64,000 nucleotides of DNA. It comes from Prosthecobacter gellanilyticus (lineage in GTDB: Bacteria; Verrucomicrobiota; Verrucomicrobiia; Verrucomicrobiales; Verrucomicrobiaceae). This document shows, in pieces, positions 1 to 8,873 of the stretch (the first letter of the stretch is position 1; each line of letters opens with the position of its first letter). The notes beneath the pieces are model-generated. The model was given only the letters and a program-made list of their open reading frames with translations. It made no database searches and had not been told where the DNA came from. The translations under genes were made by a program, and so were the position numbers. Where the stretch lies: NCBI RefSeq assembly GCF_007992435.1, contig NZ_BKAG01000003.1, forward strand, positions 1 through 64,000, read 5' to 3'.

Positions 1-272
1 AGAACTGTTCCCCATCCTTTCGATGGGTGTGCGACTCCCATAAATTGAAGGAGCAGATTCAATTATTATGCGGGTGTTCTTTATGGTTCGCCAGGACATC
101 CTGATCGGGAGTGTGGGTCGCCAACCACCTTAACCCTTTTGCAGAAATCGTGTTCCAGTAGACAACAAGACATCACAGGATAATGATGGAGTTGAGTGGA
201 CGTATTCTTACTTTTATTCTTAAAACGTCGGTTTTTCAGGTCGCTTAAGTTGTAAATCGTTGGTTATCAACT
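1..272. other. gene-free left edge upstream of tRNA-Arg
   Basis: I see no convincing coding sequence in these bases; stops occur in the frames read and no RNA family is recognised. A small hairpin (CCATC...GATGG) lies at about 13-26, and the stretch from about 180 to 270 is AT-richer than its surroundings, as expected for the tRNA promoter. It could hold the 3' end of a gene whose body lies to the left of the window, but nothing here shows that. Confidence 0.5.
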
Positions 273-347
273 GTCCCCGTAGTTCAATGGATAGAACGAG
301 GGTTTCCTAAACTCTAAATACAGGTTCGATTCCTGTCGGGGATACCA
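273..347 (+). tRNA. tRNA-Arg (anticodon CCT)
   Basis: The sequence folds as a complete cloverleaf. The 7-bp acceptor stem pairs 273-279 with 337-343, ending in a G-U first pair. The D arm contains the TAGTTCAATGG pattern. The anticodon stem AGGGT/ACTCT holds the loop TTCCTAA with anticodon CCT, and the T arm is CAGG-TTCGATT-CCTG. The discriminator is A344 and the CCA tail (345-347) is encoded. It reads AGG arginine codons and resembles the E. coli tRNA-Arg(CCU) in the D and T arms. Small tRNA-Arg genes are common integration sites, but no integrase or repeated 3' end was seen nearby. Confidence 0.95.
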
Positions 348-360
348 AGGGTGTGAGGCC

Positions 361-379
361 ATGGACAAAAATGGTCCAT
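361..379 (+). terminator. hairpin just after tRNA-Arg
   Basis: ATGGAC and GTCCAT form a 6-bp stem around a 7-nt AT-rich loop, followed by TTTG. It sits 14 nt after the tRNA and could end the tRNA transcript or be processed. The stem is short, so this is tentative. Confidence 0.35.
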
Positions 380-467
380 TTGACGACTTCTGGGGGGACA
401 CACCCCAAGGCTGGCACTATGCAGGCGTGTTAAGCTGGCTCATTTCTGTCCCTTTTTTCCCTTTCCC

Positions 468-1805
468 ATGCGCGTTCTGATCATCGAAGACGAATATGCC
501 CTCGCGGCGGCCCTCTCGACCGTGGTGCGTCGTTTGAATGTGGAACCGATGGTGGCGGCTTCCGGGCAGAGCGGAATCGAAAAGGCCCAACGTCAGCGCT
601 TTGACCTTGTGCTGCTGGACATCGGTCTGCCGGACATGAGCGGTTTGCGGGTGCTGGAGCAACTCCGGGCGCTGCCCGCGCCTCCGCCTGTGCTCATCAT
701 CACGGCGCATGGCACCCTGGAAAATGCCCTGGAGGCCCGTCGGCTCGGGGCGCATGACTATTTCCTCAAGCCGCTGAACCTCAGCGAGATCCAGGCGGCG
801 CTGCGAGACCTCCTCCAGCCGCCTGCGACGGACAAGCTGCCAGTTCCTTCCACCTCATCCGCCCCCGCTGCCAGCACGCCGGAGCAGGCGGTGATGATCG
901 GAGCCGCGCCGGGGATGCAGCGGGCCTTTGCGGTGATCGCCCAGGCTTGTGCCTCTGAGGCCCCAGTGCTACTCAGCGGACCGCGCGGCACGGGCAAGAC
1001 GCTCGCCGCCCAGGTCATTCATCGAAACAGCAGCCGCTCTGCGGGTTCGCTGGTCGCTTTCCGCGCGGATGAATGGGCGGAGGGTGAGCGCGAGCAGGCG
1101 CTGCTGCGGGCTATTGAGAGCGCCCGCGCCGGCACCTTGCTCATTGAGGAGATCGGCACGCTTTCGCTGCCGTTGCAGGCCATTTTGGCACGCACGCTTG
1201 CGGGGTCTCCACCTCTGCCGCGCCTGCTGGCCACCGCTTCGGGTTCGCTGACGGAACTCATCGCCGCAGGCAGTTTCCGAGAGGATCTCTTCTATCAGCT
1301 GGCGGTGCTGCAGGTGCAGCTTCCACCGCTGTGCGAGCGCATGGAAGATGTGGCCGTGCTGGCCTCCTATCTGGCGGGCCGTGCGGCACCTGGTCGCGAG
1401 TTGACCCTCGCGCTTGAGACACTGGCCTGCATCAAGGCGCATGCCTGGCCGGGCAATGTGCGTGAGCTCGCCGCGGCCATGCAGCATGCGGCGGCGGTGT
1501 GCACGGGCTCTGTGGCCCTGCCACGTCATCTGCCGGAATCCGTGGCTGCGGCGAGCCAGACGGATACATCCGGTCATCTCGATGTCTCCCTGACTCGTGT
1601 GCTGAATGCCTGGCTGGACCAGCGCCTCACCGGCCCTGAAAACACCTGGCCGGATTATGACACACTGCTCGCCCATGTGGAAAAGCAGATGCTGGCCACG
1701 CTGCTCGTACGCTTTGAAGACAAACCGACGCGCCTCGCCACCGCGCTGAACATGAACCGTGCGACACTGCGTAGAAAGCTGCGGGAACTGCTGGGGAGGG
1801 AGTAG
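468..1805 (+). CDS. NtrC-like response regulator lacking the GAFTGA loop
   Basis: This 445-residue protein has the three-part layout of sigma-54 activators: a receiver (1-115; acidic pocket E7/D8, phosphoacceptor D51, T79, K101), an AAA+ core from about 143 and a Fis-type helix-turn-helix at the C-terminus (motif RLATALNMNRATLRRKL). Walker A is GPRGTGKT (171-178), Walker B is LLIEEIG, and the WPGNVREL motif is kept. The segment that normally carries ESELFGHxxGAFTGA is shortened and lost. FREDLFYRL has become FREDLFYQL, and LPPLRER has become LPPLCER. Loss of GAFTGA suggests it cannot remodel sigma-54 holoenzyme in the usual way, so it may act through sigma-70 or as a plain DNA-binding regulator. 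No histidine kinase lies beside it. Confidence 0.85.
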   Translation: MRVLIIEDEYALAAALSTVVRRLNVEPMVAASGQSGIEKAQRQRFDLVLLDIGLPDMSGLRVLEQLRALPAPPPVLIITAHGTLENALEARRLGAHDYFLKPLNLSEIQAALRDLLQPPATDKLPVPSTSSAPAASTPEQAVMIGAAPGMQRAFAVIAQACASEAPVLLSGPRGTGKTLAAQVIHRNSSRSAGSLVAFRADEWAEGEREQALLRAIESARAGTLLIEEIGTLSLPLQAILARTLAGSPPLPRLLATASGSLTELIAAGSFREDLFYQLAVLQVQLPPLCERMEDVAVLASYLAGRAAPGRELTLALETLACIKAHAWPGNVRELAAAMQHAAAVCTGSVALPRHLPESVAAASQTDTSGHLDVSLTRVLNAWLDQRLTGPENTWPDYDTLLAHVEKQMLATLLVRFEDKPTRLATALNMNRATLRRKLRELLGRE

Positions 1806-1820
1806 AGGGTCTCTGCAAAG

Positions 1821-1886
1821 CACTCATCACACTCCGTGTGATGAGTGTATGCCAGCTCGTTTGTCCTCTCGGCGGAGCGAGAGGAC
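1821..1886. terminator. two strong hairpins between convergent genes
   Basis: The first hairpin is a perfect 12-bp stem, 1821-1832 with 1836-1847, around a 3-nt loop. The second is a 9-bp stem, 1863-1871 with 1878-1886. They lie between the stop of the NtrC-like gene and the stop of the convergent gene that ends at 1902, so they probably terminate transcription in both directions. Confidence 0.6.
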
Positions 1887-1901
1887 TGCTTTGCTCCGCG
1901 C

Positions 1902-3434
1902 CTATTGAATCGCTCTCTTGATCGCATTTTTGGTTATGCGTTGCACGCGTTCGTCAGGTCCGTGAGGTCTTGAATAGTGACTCCATGGAATCATGTGCCC
2001 GGGAGGATCGCTAAGGCCCTGGCTCCAGAAGATGGTGGTGGCATTGAAGACGATGTTTTTCTTCGGGCCTTCAAAGAGGGTTGCGGCGTATTTGCCGAGT
2101 CGTGTGCCGCCAGCCCAGACGTGGCCTTCGGCGACGACTTCCAGACCTTCGCGAGCCGTATCAGGATCGCCATGAAATTCCCAGCCGACGAGGCCGGGGA
2201 TGCTGTCGCCCTTCTTCATGCCGGTGCCTTCAAAGAGCCAGTGATCAGGCTTTGCGCAGGTCCAGTCACCACCGCCATTGAAGGGCACGACGGTGCGGGC
2301 GCCGATGATGTCACGCTCGTCAGGGCCTGGGTTTTCAAAGGGGCCGAGCACTTTGGCATAGGCTTCTTTTTCCTCCTCACGGAACTCGCCGTAGCAGGTC
2401 TCGCGTGTGAGCCTTCTGTTAGGCGCGCCTTGGGCATTCGACGTGAAGGGCGTGACCATGTACACATCATTCGCGGAGAGCCAGAGCACGCTGAGGCCGT
2501 TCGCGATGGCCTGCTTCACATTCTGATACTGACGCAGGTCCCAGTACTCATCGTGGCCGATGCTGATCATCGTCTTCGCACGGGTGAGGTTTGCGGGATC
2601 GAGGTTGTCGACGTTGGAGCAGTAGGTGACATCGTAGCCTTCCTTCTCCAGCCAGTAGCAGAGTGGATATTCCCAGAGCAAAAACTCGCCGCTGCCCATG
2701 CTGAGCGGGTTCTCCAGGATCTGCACATACTTGCCGTAAGGGCGGTCAAAGCTCACGCTCACGCCTGGGGCATGCGCGGCACGCGGATCCGTGTAGAGGG
2801 ACTCCTTGACGGGCCATTGGTTATACGCCTGCCAGGTGTTGTCACTGCACTGGAAGAGAATGTCGGCGGGACGATCGTCTTTAACGATGAAGATGATGTA
2901 GCTCTGCCAGTAGGGTTCGGGGTTCTCAGTTCCCTGTTCTCGGTTAGGCTGGGTAGAAAGTCTGCCGAGGTAGACGCCGCTGGGCCAGTCGGCGGGGATG
3001 GTCAGGGTGGTGCTGGCCTGCCACTGGCATTCGCGCAGGCGCTGATCACCCATCTCGGGCACCATCTGTTCTTTGCCCTCAAAGGGGCCCAGCGTCGTCA
3101 TGAGCCGAGAGCCTGCGCCGCCGTAGTAGCCCATGCGGAAGATCTCGAGCCCAAACCGCGCGGCGGGTTTCGTGCTGACGAAGATGTCCAGCTTCTCCCC
3201 GGCGCTCACGGACTGGCGGGAGCAGTAGCCTTCGATCTTCGAGGTGCGGTGGGACTTGGAGTCATCCGGCATCATCCGGGTGAGCTGGAAATCGGCGCCG
3301 GGCCGGGTGTTCTCCACCTTGATTAGGTCTGGCTGTGCGGGTGCGGTGGCACCTGCGGAGGTGTTCATGCGCGCCCCGAGGGCGGCTGCGGCACTGGTAG
3401 TCTTGATGAAATCCCGGCGGTCCATGAGAGGCAT
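1902..3434 (-). CDS. Tat-exported N,N-dimethylformamidase beta-subunit-like protein
   Basis: The N-terminus carries a twin-arginine signal (MDRRDFIKTTSAAAALGA), so the folded protein is probably exported by Tat. The rest resembles the C-terminal domain family of N,N-dimethylformamidase large (beta) subunits. Features include a beta-rich N-terminal part with GLEIFRMGYYGG at about residues 98-109, and aromatic-rich stretches such as GHDEYWDLRQYQ. No small-subunit gene is adjacent, so amidase activity on dimethylformamide is unproven; related proteins are widespread with unknown substrates. Start M1 or M4 are both possible. It converges on the NtrC-like gene and faces away from ileS. Confidence 0.75.
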   Translation of the reverse strand: MPLMDRRDFIKTTSAAAALGARMNTSAGATAPAQPDLIKVENTRPGADFQLTRMMPDDSKSHRTSKIEGYCSRQSVSAGEKLDIFVSTKPAARFGLEIFRMGYYGGAGSRLMTTLGPFEGKEQMVPEMGDQRLRECQWQASTTLTIPADWPSGVYLGRLSTQPNREQGTENPEPYWQSYIIFIVKDDRPADILFQCSDNTWQAYNQWPVKESLYTDPRAAHAPGVSVSFDRPYGKYVQILENPLSMGSGEFLLWEYPLCYWLEKEGYDVTYCSNVDNLDPANLTRAKTMISIGHDEYWDLRQYQNVKQAIANGLSVLWLSANDVYMVTPFTSNAQGAPNRRLTRETCYGEFREEEKEAYAKVLGPFENPGPDERDIIGARTVVPFNGGGDWTCAKPDHWLFEGTGMKKGDSIPGLVGWEFHGDPDTAREGLEVVAEGHVWAGGTRLGKYAATLFEGPKKNIVFNATTIFWSQGLSDPPGHMIPWSHYSRPHGPDERVQRITKNAIKRAIQ

Positions 3435-3583
3435 ACGGAAGCAGCCGGGCCTTTTTGAACCGCTAATGGGACGCTGATAAATACGCTAATGACCCAGCCC
3501 TTCGGGTTTCGTCATTCCGGCTGCGCCGGTCCGCCCTTGCCCCAGAGCCCGTCCCGGCTACTCTCCGCCCCCTTTTCCCTGAT

Positions 3584-6415
3584 ATGAGCGCTGAGACCCC
3601 TGCCAAGAAGAACTACAAAGACACCGTCCGCCTGCCGAAGACCGACTTCCCGATGAAGGCGGACTTGGTGACGCGTGAGCCTCAGCGTCTGGCCAAATGG
3701 GAGGCTGGCGGCTTGTACCAGCGCATCATGAAGCAGAGCGCCGGACGTCCGAAGTTCGTCCTGCATGACGGCCCGCCTTTCGCGAACGGTGACGTTCACA
3801 TGGGCACCGCGCTGAACAAGGTGCTGAAGGACATCATCGTGAAGTCCAAGACTATGGCCGGTCACCACGCACCCTTCATCCCGGGCTGGGATTGCCATGG
3901 CCTGCCCATCGAGTTCAAGGTGGTGAAGGAGGCCAAGGACCTCGCCCCGGCGGAGATCCGCACGCGCTCCGAGGCCTATGCCCGCAAGTTCATCGACATC
4001 CAGCGCCAGAGTTTTAAGCGTCTCGGCATCTTTGGCGATTGGGAGAACCCCTACCTCACCCTGACCCCAGGCTATGAGGCGGACATCATGCGCACCTTCG
4101 CGAAGTTCGTGGAGAAGGGCCTCGTCTATCGTGCGAAGCGCCCCGTGCAGTGGAGCTACGGCGCACAGACCGCGCTCGCCGAGGCCGAGGTGGAGTACAA
4201 GGAAAAGACCTCCCCGGCTATCTACGTGAAGTTTGCCGTGCTCACCCCTGGCTTCAGCCGCCTGCAGGAAGATGGCTACTCGCTGGTGATCTGGACCACC
4301 ACACCCTGGACGCTGCCCGCGAACCTCGGCATCGCCCTGCATCCGGATTTCGAATACACCGCCGGCACGTTTGCCCATGAAGACGGCCGCCAGGAGAAGC
4401 TCATCCTCGCGAACTCCCGTCTTGAGGCCTTCAGCGCCAGCACCGGCTTCAAGCTGGATGAATCACGCCCGACCACGAAGTTCAAAGGCAGCACGCTGAA
4501 AGGCGCGGAGGCCCAGCATCCCTTCCTGCCGCGTGGCTCGAAGGTCATCAATGCTCTCTTCGTGACCAACGACACCGGTACCGGTGCCGTGCACATGGCC
4601 CCCGGTCACGGCGCGGACGACTACATCGCCGGCAAGGAAAACGGTCTCGAGGTGCTCTCGCCTGTGGATGATCAGGGCAACTTCACTGCTGAGTGCGGTC
4701 TGCCCGAGTTCGTGGGCCAGCATGTCTTCAAGAGCAACGAAGGCATCATCGCCATCCTGGAGGGCAAAGGCGCTCTCCTGGGTAACGAAAAGTATGTTCA
4801 CCAGTATCCGCACTGCTGGCGCTCTAAAACGCCGATCATCTTCCGCGCAGTGGAGCAGTTCTTCATCCGCATCAATGACTTCCGTCAGGACGCCCTGAAG
4901 GCCATCGACACGGTGAACTGGCTGCCCGCCTGGGGCCGCAACCGAATCCATGGAACGGTGGAGAGCCGTCCAGACTGGTGCATCAGCCGCCAACGCACCT
5001 GGGGCGTGCCGCTGCCTGTGTTCTACGCGGCGGATGGCAGCATCCTCATGGAAGGCGAGATCTCTCGCAAAGTGGCGGACGCCGTCGAGCTGCATGGCAC
5101 GAATCTCTGGTTTGAAAAAGACGACGCCTTCTGGTGTGACCTCATCGGCCTGCCGGAGGGTTCGAAGCGCTGCAAGGACACGCTGGATGTGTGGATTGAT
5201 TCCGGTTCCTCCTCTGTGGCCGTGCTGGAGCGTCATCCCGAGCTGTATTGCCCGGCGGATGTCTACATCGAGGGCACGGACCAGCATCGCGGCTGGTTCC
5301 AGAGCAGCCTCATGGTCAGCGTGGCCGTGCGCGGCACCGCGCCGTACAAGACGGTGATCACGAATGGTTTCGTCGTCGACACCAGCGGCAAGAAGATCAG
5401 CAAGAGCGACCAGGAGCAGCAAGGCGACGACAAGGGCAAGGACGGCAAGGACAAGGAGAAAGCCAAGTCCGGCAAGCCCATGACTGCCGAGCATTACTTC
5501 AACAAGTACGGCAGCGACATGGTGCGCCTCTGGGCTGCCAGCGTGGACTACCAGAACGACGTTCCCTTCAGCGAGGAGCTCTTCCAGCAGACCGGCGAAT
5601 CCTACCGCCGCATCCGCAACACCTTCCGCGTCTTGTTAGGCAACCTCAACGATGAGAAGGTGGAGCAAGCTTCCAGCTTGCCTGAGGCAACCAAGATGGT
5701 TGCACCACATTCCTACACCCTCATCGACCGCTGGATCCTCGAGCGTTTGCACAGCATCGTCAGTGACTGCCTCGCCGGCTTCGCCGCGTATGACTTCCGC
5801 AAGGTCGTCAGCACCATCACCCAGTTCGTCTCCGGAGATCTCAGCGCCCTTTATATCGACATCACCAAGGACCGGATGTACTGCGATGCGGAGAACAGTC
5901 CGCGCCGCCGTGCCACCCAGGCCGCCATCCGCGAGATCACCGAGACCCTGACGAAGCTCCTGGCCCCCATCCTGGCCTACACGGCTGATGAGACCTGGGA
6001 GTTCCTGGGCCACGCCGACAGTGTGCACCTGCAGGACTTCCCGCAGCCTAACGAAACATTCGCCAACGCCGAGGCCGGTGCTGCCGTCGAGGACCTGCTC
6101 AAGGCCCGTGCCGTCATCCAGCAGGCCATCGAAGCCGCGCGCCAGGCCAAGAAGATCGGCTCCAACCTCGAGGCCACCGTGAAGCTCACTCTTCCCGAGG
6201 CCGGCTTCGCCCACGCCATCTTCAGCGATCTCCCCGCCCTTCAAGAGTTCTTCATCCTCAGCGACCTCCACCTCACCCGTGGCCCCGACCTCGCCGCCAC
6301 CGTCGAAGTCTGCACGAATCCGAAGTGCGAACGCTGCTGGAAGCTGCTGCCCGATGTGGGAACCATCGCCGAGCACCCGACTCTTTGCGGACGGTGTGCG
6401 GAGGCGGTTGGTTGA
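3584..6415 (+). CDS. ileS: isoleucyl-tRNA synthetase
   Basis: This class I synthetase charges tRNA-Ile with isoleucine in the cytoplasm. It has 943 residues, close to the usual 930-940. The HIGH motif is HMGT (72-75), the KMSKS loop is KISKS (604-608), and the C-terminus has the zinc-binding cysteines CxxxxCxxC...CxxC. Two oddities are visible. Directly after KISKS, the usual LGN stretch is replaced by about 25 charged residues rich in D, K, G, Q. At residues 692-709, between the catalytic core and the DRW start of the anticodon-binding domain, the protein is encoded by a two-hairpin palindromic repeat found elsewhere in the window. The start follows TTTCCCTGAT with no clear Shine-Dalgarno sequence. 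Confidence 0.97.
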   Translation: MSAETPAKKNYKDTVRLPKTDFPMKADLVTREPQRLAKWEAGGLYQRIMKQSAGRPKFVLHDGPPFANGDVHMGTALNKVLKDIIVKSKTMAGHHAPFIPGWDCHGLPIEFKVVKEAKDLAPAEIRTRSEAYARKFIDIQRQSFKRLGIFGDWENPYLTLTPGYEADIMRTFAKFVEKGLVYRAKRPVQWSYGAQTALAEAEVEYKEKTSPAIYVKFAVLTPGFSRLQEDGYSLVIWTTTPWTLPANLGIALHPDFEYTAGTFAHEDGRQEKLILANSRLEAFSASTGFKLDESRPTTKFKGSTLKGAEAQHPFLPRGSKVINALFVTNDTGTGAVHMAPGHGADDYIAGKENGLEVLSPVDDQGNFTAECGLPEFVGQHVFKSNEGIIAILEGKGALLGNEKYVHQYPHCWRSKTPIIFRAVEQFFIRINDFRQDALKAIDTVNWLPAWGRNRIHGTVESRPDWCISRQRTWGVPLPVFYAADGSILMEGEISRKVADAVELHGTNLWFEKDDAFWCDLIGLPEGSKRCKDTLDVWIDSGSSSVAVLERHPELYCPADVYIEGTDQHRGWFQSSLMVSVAVRGTAPYKTVITNGFVVDTSGKKISKSDQEQQGDDKGKDGKDKEKAKSGKPMTAEHYFNKYGSDMVRLWAASVDYQNDVPFSEELFQQTGESYRRIRNTFRVLLGNLNDEKVEQASSLPEATKMVAPHSYTLIDRWILERLHSIVSDCLAGFAAYDFRKVVSTITQFVSGDLSALYIDITKDRMYCDAENSPRRRATQAAIREITETLTKLLAPILAYTADETWEFLGHADSVHLQDFPQPNETFANAEAGAAVEDLLKARAVIQQAIEAARQAKKIGSNLEATVKLTLPEAGFAHAIFSDLPALQEFFILSDLHLTRGPDLAATVEVCTNPKCERCWKLLPDVGTIAEHPTLCGRCAEAVG
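5659..5708 (+). repeat. REP-like two-hairpin repeat inside ileS
   Basis: The element contains two perfect hairpins. One is GCAAGCT-tcc-AGCTTGC (5665-5681); the other is GCAACC-aagat-GGTTGC (about 5687-5703). They are framed by GTGG and CCAC ends. The first hairpin is an exact reverse complement of 26579-26595, and the second resembles 59650-59666. It is read in frame as about 17 residues of IleS. Confidence 0.75.
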
Positions 6416-6467
6416 GGCCAAGCAAAGAAGGCTGGCCAACGATCAAACGATCCCCCAACCTAAACAG

Positions 6468-7424
6468 ATGAATCAGACTCATTTTTCGTCCCAGGGTTTA
6501 CTCAAGGGGCTGCGCTACCTATTAGGGACCACGCTTTTGATGGTTCTGACAGGATGCCTTGAACTGGAAGAAAAGTATCTGGTGAATCCGGACGGCAGCG
6601 GGAAGTTTATCATTACCTGTCTGCTTGATATGCAAAAGTTTCCAGGGGCTGAGGGATCTCGGGCTGCGCTTCCTTCCGCAGAGGAATGGCTTCAGGGTCT
6701 TGTTCGAGAGAGCAAAGGTGTGGATGTTTGGGCGAGTGCATCTGTCGAAAGCAAGGCAGACGGAAAAGTCTTCATTAAAGCTGAGGGTTATTTCAAGTCG
6801 CTCAACAGGCTTGATTTTGGCGGGCCTCATCCCTTGGTCCTGGCTGAGCCAGCTCTTGAACAAGCTGGCCTCAAGGCATCGCCTCTGCTTGAGCCGCGAG
6901 GCTTTATTGGAACAGCGCACCTTTCGGGGAGGCCAGAGCGACCCAGGCAGCTGACCACCCGGGCATCGATGATCATGACGGCTCTGCTCGATACCATTCC
7001 GCCAGCATCTACACCTACCAATGAGCCGCTGGAGACCATTGAGGGCAATATCGGCAAAAATTTACCGCAACTTTTTGATGTCTTGGCGGATGCTCGATAC
7101 ACCGCTCTTTTTAATTTCGGAGACGCGACCGTCAAATCGACTTCGGGATTTGAGCAAGTGAACCCACACACGGTCCGCATGGATGTGAAGTTGGGACAAC
7201 TTGCGCGACGAGCGGACGGTGCGCACGCCTTGATAACAAGCGGAACCAAGCCAAGTCAGAGCAGAACATTTCTACTGGACCTCCTAAACATCCCGTTCAC
7301 CAGATCGCCCAGCCCTCCCGCTGCAATCATTGAAGGAGAGCAAGTGGTCTTTGACTATCTGACAGAGTCTGAGAAGGCTAAGGAGGCGCAGTCACCTGAA
7401 TTGAAGCGGCTGCTAGCGAAATGA
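6468..7424 (+). CDS. predicted lipoprotein, function unknown
   Basis: The start at 6468 is chosen because it begins a lipoprotein signal: basic residues, a hydrophobic run and the lipobox LTGC near residue 30, implying lipid attachment to that cysteine. The 318-residue protein then continues with LELEEKYLVNPDGSGK, reminiscent of exported proteins annotated as hypothetical in Verrucomicrobiota. I recognise no catalytic motif. It lies 52 nt after ileS on the same strand, and the following gene begins 58 nt later, so read-through from ileS is possible. An upstream in-frame extension overlaps ileS and is rejected. Confidence 0.7.
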   Translation: MNQTHFSSQGLLKGLRYLLGTTLLMVLTGCLELEEKYLVNPDGSGKFIITCLLDMQKFPGAEGSRAALPSAEEWLQGLVRESKGVDVWASASVESKADGKVFIKAEGYFKSLNRLDFGGPHPLVLAEPALEQAGLKASPLLEPRGFIGTAHLSGRPERPRQLTTRASMIMTALLDTIPPASTPTNEPLETIEGNIGKNLPQLFDVLADARYTALFNFGDATVKSTSGFEQVNPHTVRMDVKLGQLARRADGAHALITSGTKPSQSRTFLLDLLNIPFTRSPSPPAAIIEGEQVVFDYLTESEKAKEAQSPELKRLLAK

Positions 7425-7482
7425 GTCATCCCTTCAGACTGAACCAGCTCAAAACGTCAAACGCAGTTACTCATCGAGGAAC

Positions 7483-7878
7483 ATGTCCTTGCCCCATCCT
7501 CTTGCCACCCTCCTGGTCATCCTGCTGTGCCTGGGCCTGACGATGGCGGTAGATGCCCAGCCTAACCAAAACAAGGAACCCGATTTTCCGGCGGTCGAGA
7601 AGTCACGCCTGGTGAAGCTGGAGGTGAAGAAGAAGGACAATGCCTGGGCCATCACCCGGCCTGATGTGGTGCCGGGCATCGACATGAAAACGCTGGCCTG
7701 GGTCATTTTCCGCGATGGCAAGCAGGTGAGCAGCATCGCCGCGCGCACGACCATCTTGGACGACCCTTGGCACACGCGGGAAAAGGGCACCTACCAGATC
7801 TTCCTCCAAGCTGGCGTCGACAAGAAGTACCAACGGGTTAGCGAGGTGGTGCAGTTCCGGCAGGTGCGCGGATCTTGA
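7483..7878 (+). CDS. small exported protein, function unknown
   Basis: This 131-residue protein has an N-terminal signal peptide (hydrophobic run of about 15 residues ending VDAQ). The mature part has alternating beta-like segments (RLVKLEVKKKDNAW, TYQIFLQAGVDKKYQRVS), suggesting a small Ig-like or beta-sandwich fold. GAGG lies just upstream of the ATG. I do not recognise the family. It is co-directional with the lipoprotein before it and converges with the next gene. Confidence 0.6.
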   Translation: MSLPHPLATLLVILLCLGLTMAVDAQPNQNKEPDFPAVEKSRLVKLEVKKKDNAWAITRPDVVPGIDMKTLAWVIFRDGKQVSSIAARTTILDDPWHTREKGTYQIFLQAGVDKKYQRVSEVVQFRQVRGS

Positions 7879-7907
7879 AATGATGCGTCAGAAAGAAGAA
7901 CAAGCCA

Positions 7908-8690
7908 TCACGGATGGTACGTGATCTCACGTTTGACCGTCTCTTTAGGAAGCGGGATTTTTTCGCCGTTGGGGCGGTGCATGGTGCTGGTCTCGATACA
8001 GATCAGCCAGTTGCCGTTGGCGTCGACGTCCGGGTGCTCATAGGTGGTGATGAGGCGGTCATCGCTCTCATGGCGCATGATGAAGGTGGAGTGGATCTCA
8101 AAGCCCTTGTCAGACCATTGCATGAGATACTCCGTGCTCTGGCGGCCTTCGTCCTTCTCCGTGAGGATCTGCTCTTCCTTATGGGATGAGGCATTGCGGC
8201 GGAACGTGGTGGTTTCGATGATCTTGCCCGCGCTGGTCTTGAGAAGGGTGTCATTGATAAGGCCCTGCGCGGTGTAAGAGTAAAATTCGGTCTGCTTGGT
8301 CTTTGGCTCGACGTGGGCGACGCGGCGCGAAGCCGTGTCCACAAAGATCTGGTAGCTCTTCACCGGCTCGTCTTCGAGCTGCTCCACCAGGGAGACCCAG
8401 GTGCCGCTGGCATCATACTTGTAGTCGGCAAAACTGAGCTTTTTGTTAGCCGCATCCACCTCCTCTTCATGCAGCAAATTGCCCTCCGCATCGAACTCGA
8501 GCCGAATCGTCGAGATCAGCTTTTGGGTTCCTGTATCGGATGTCTCGTAGCGCCGCTCAATGACACAATGCGGTCTGCCATGGTAATCCATTTGCTGGCA
8601 GTAAGGCGCCATGACTTCCAGGTGTTTGCCGCCTGCCCATGCGATGGAAAGTGTGCACAGGACGAGAAGAAGAGGTCTAATCAAAGGCAT
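7908..8690 (-). CDS. exported protein with YD-repeat-like strands, function unknown
   Basis: The 260-residue product begins with a signal peptide (MPLIRPLLLVLCTLSIAWA). The mature chain has repeated patterns such as LEFDAEGNLLHEE, ADYKYDASGTWVS and YEHPDVDANGNWL, spaced like the strands of RHS/YD or beta-propeller-type repeats. No RHS core or toxin domain is present. Function is unknown. It lies convergent to the small exported gene, with 29 nt between stops. Confidence 0.6.
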   Translation of the reverse strand: MPLIRPLLLVLCTLSIAWAGGKHLEVMAPYCQQMDYHGRPHCVIERRYETSDTGTQKLISTIRLEFDAEGNLLHEEEVDAANKKLSFADYKYDASGTWVSLVEQLEDEPVKSYQIFVDTASRRVAHVEPKTKQTEFYSYTAQGLINDTLLKTSAGKIIETTTFRRNASSHKEEQILTEKDEGRQSTEYLMQWSDKGFEIHSTFIMRHESDDRLITTYEHPDVDANGNWLICIETSTMHRPNGEKIPLPKETVKREITYHP

Positions 8691-8873
8691 GATTGATGAA
8701 GGGGATGCTCACAGGAGCCACATGATTCGTCAATGCTTGAGTCAGGAGAGGCGAAGACAAGCCCTGGAAACACCGGCTTTAGTTCGCAGCAGATGGTGAG
8801 CACTCCAAGGGACGGGACAGTCGCAGTTTACCCTTCCCATTGCCAAAGCGGCAGCCTCCGCGCTGAATGCGAC

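Noticed and set aside
348-467. A possible attachment site or integrated element at the tRNA-Arg 3' end
   Set aside because: No integrase gene and no repeated copy of the tRNA 3' end were found in the window.
1977-3326. A 449-codon plus-strand frame opposite the DMFase-like gene
   Set aside because: The minus-strand protein has a Tat signal and family motifs, so the plus-strand frame is a shadow.
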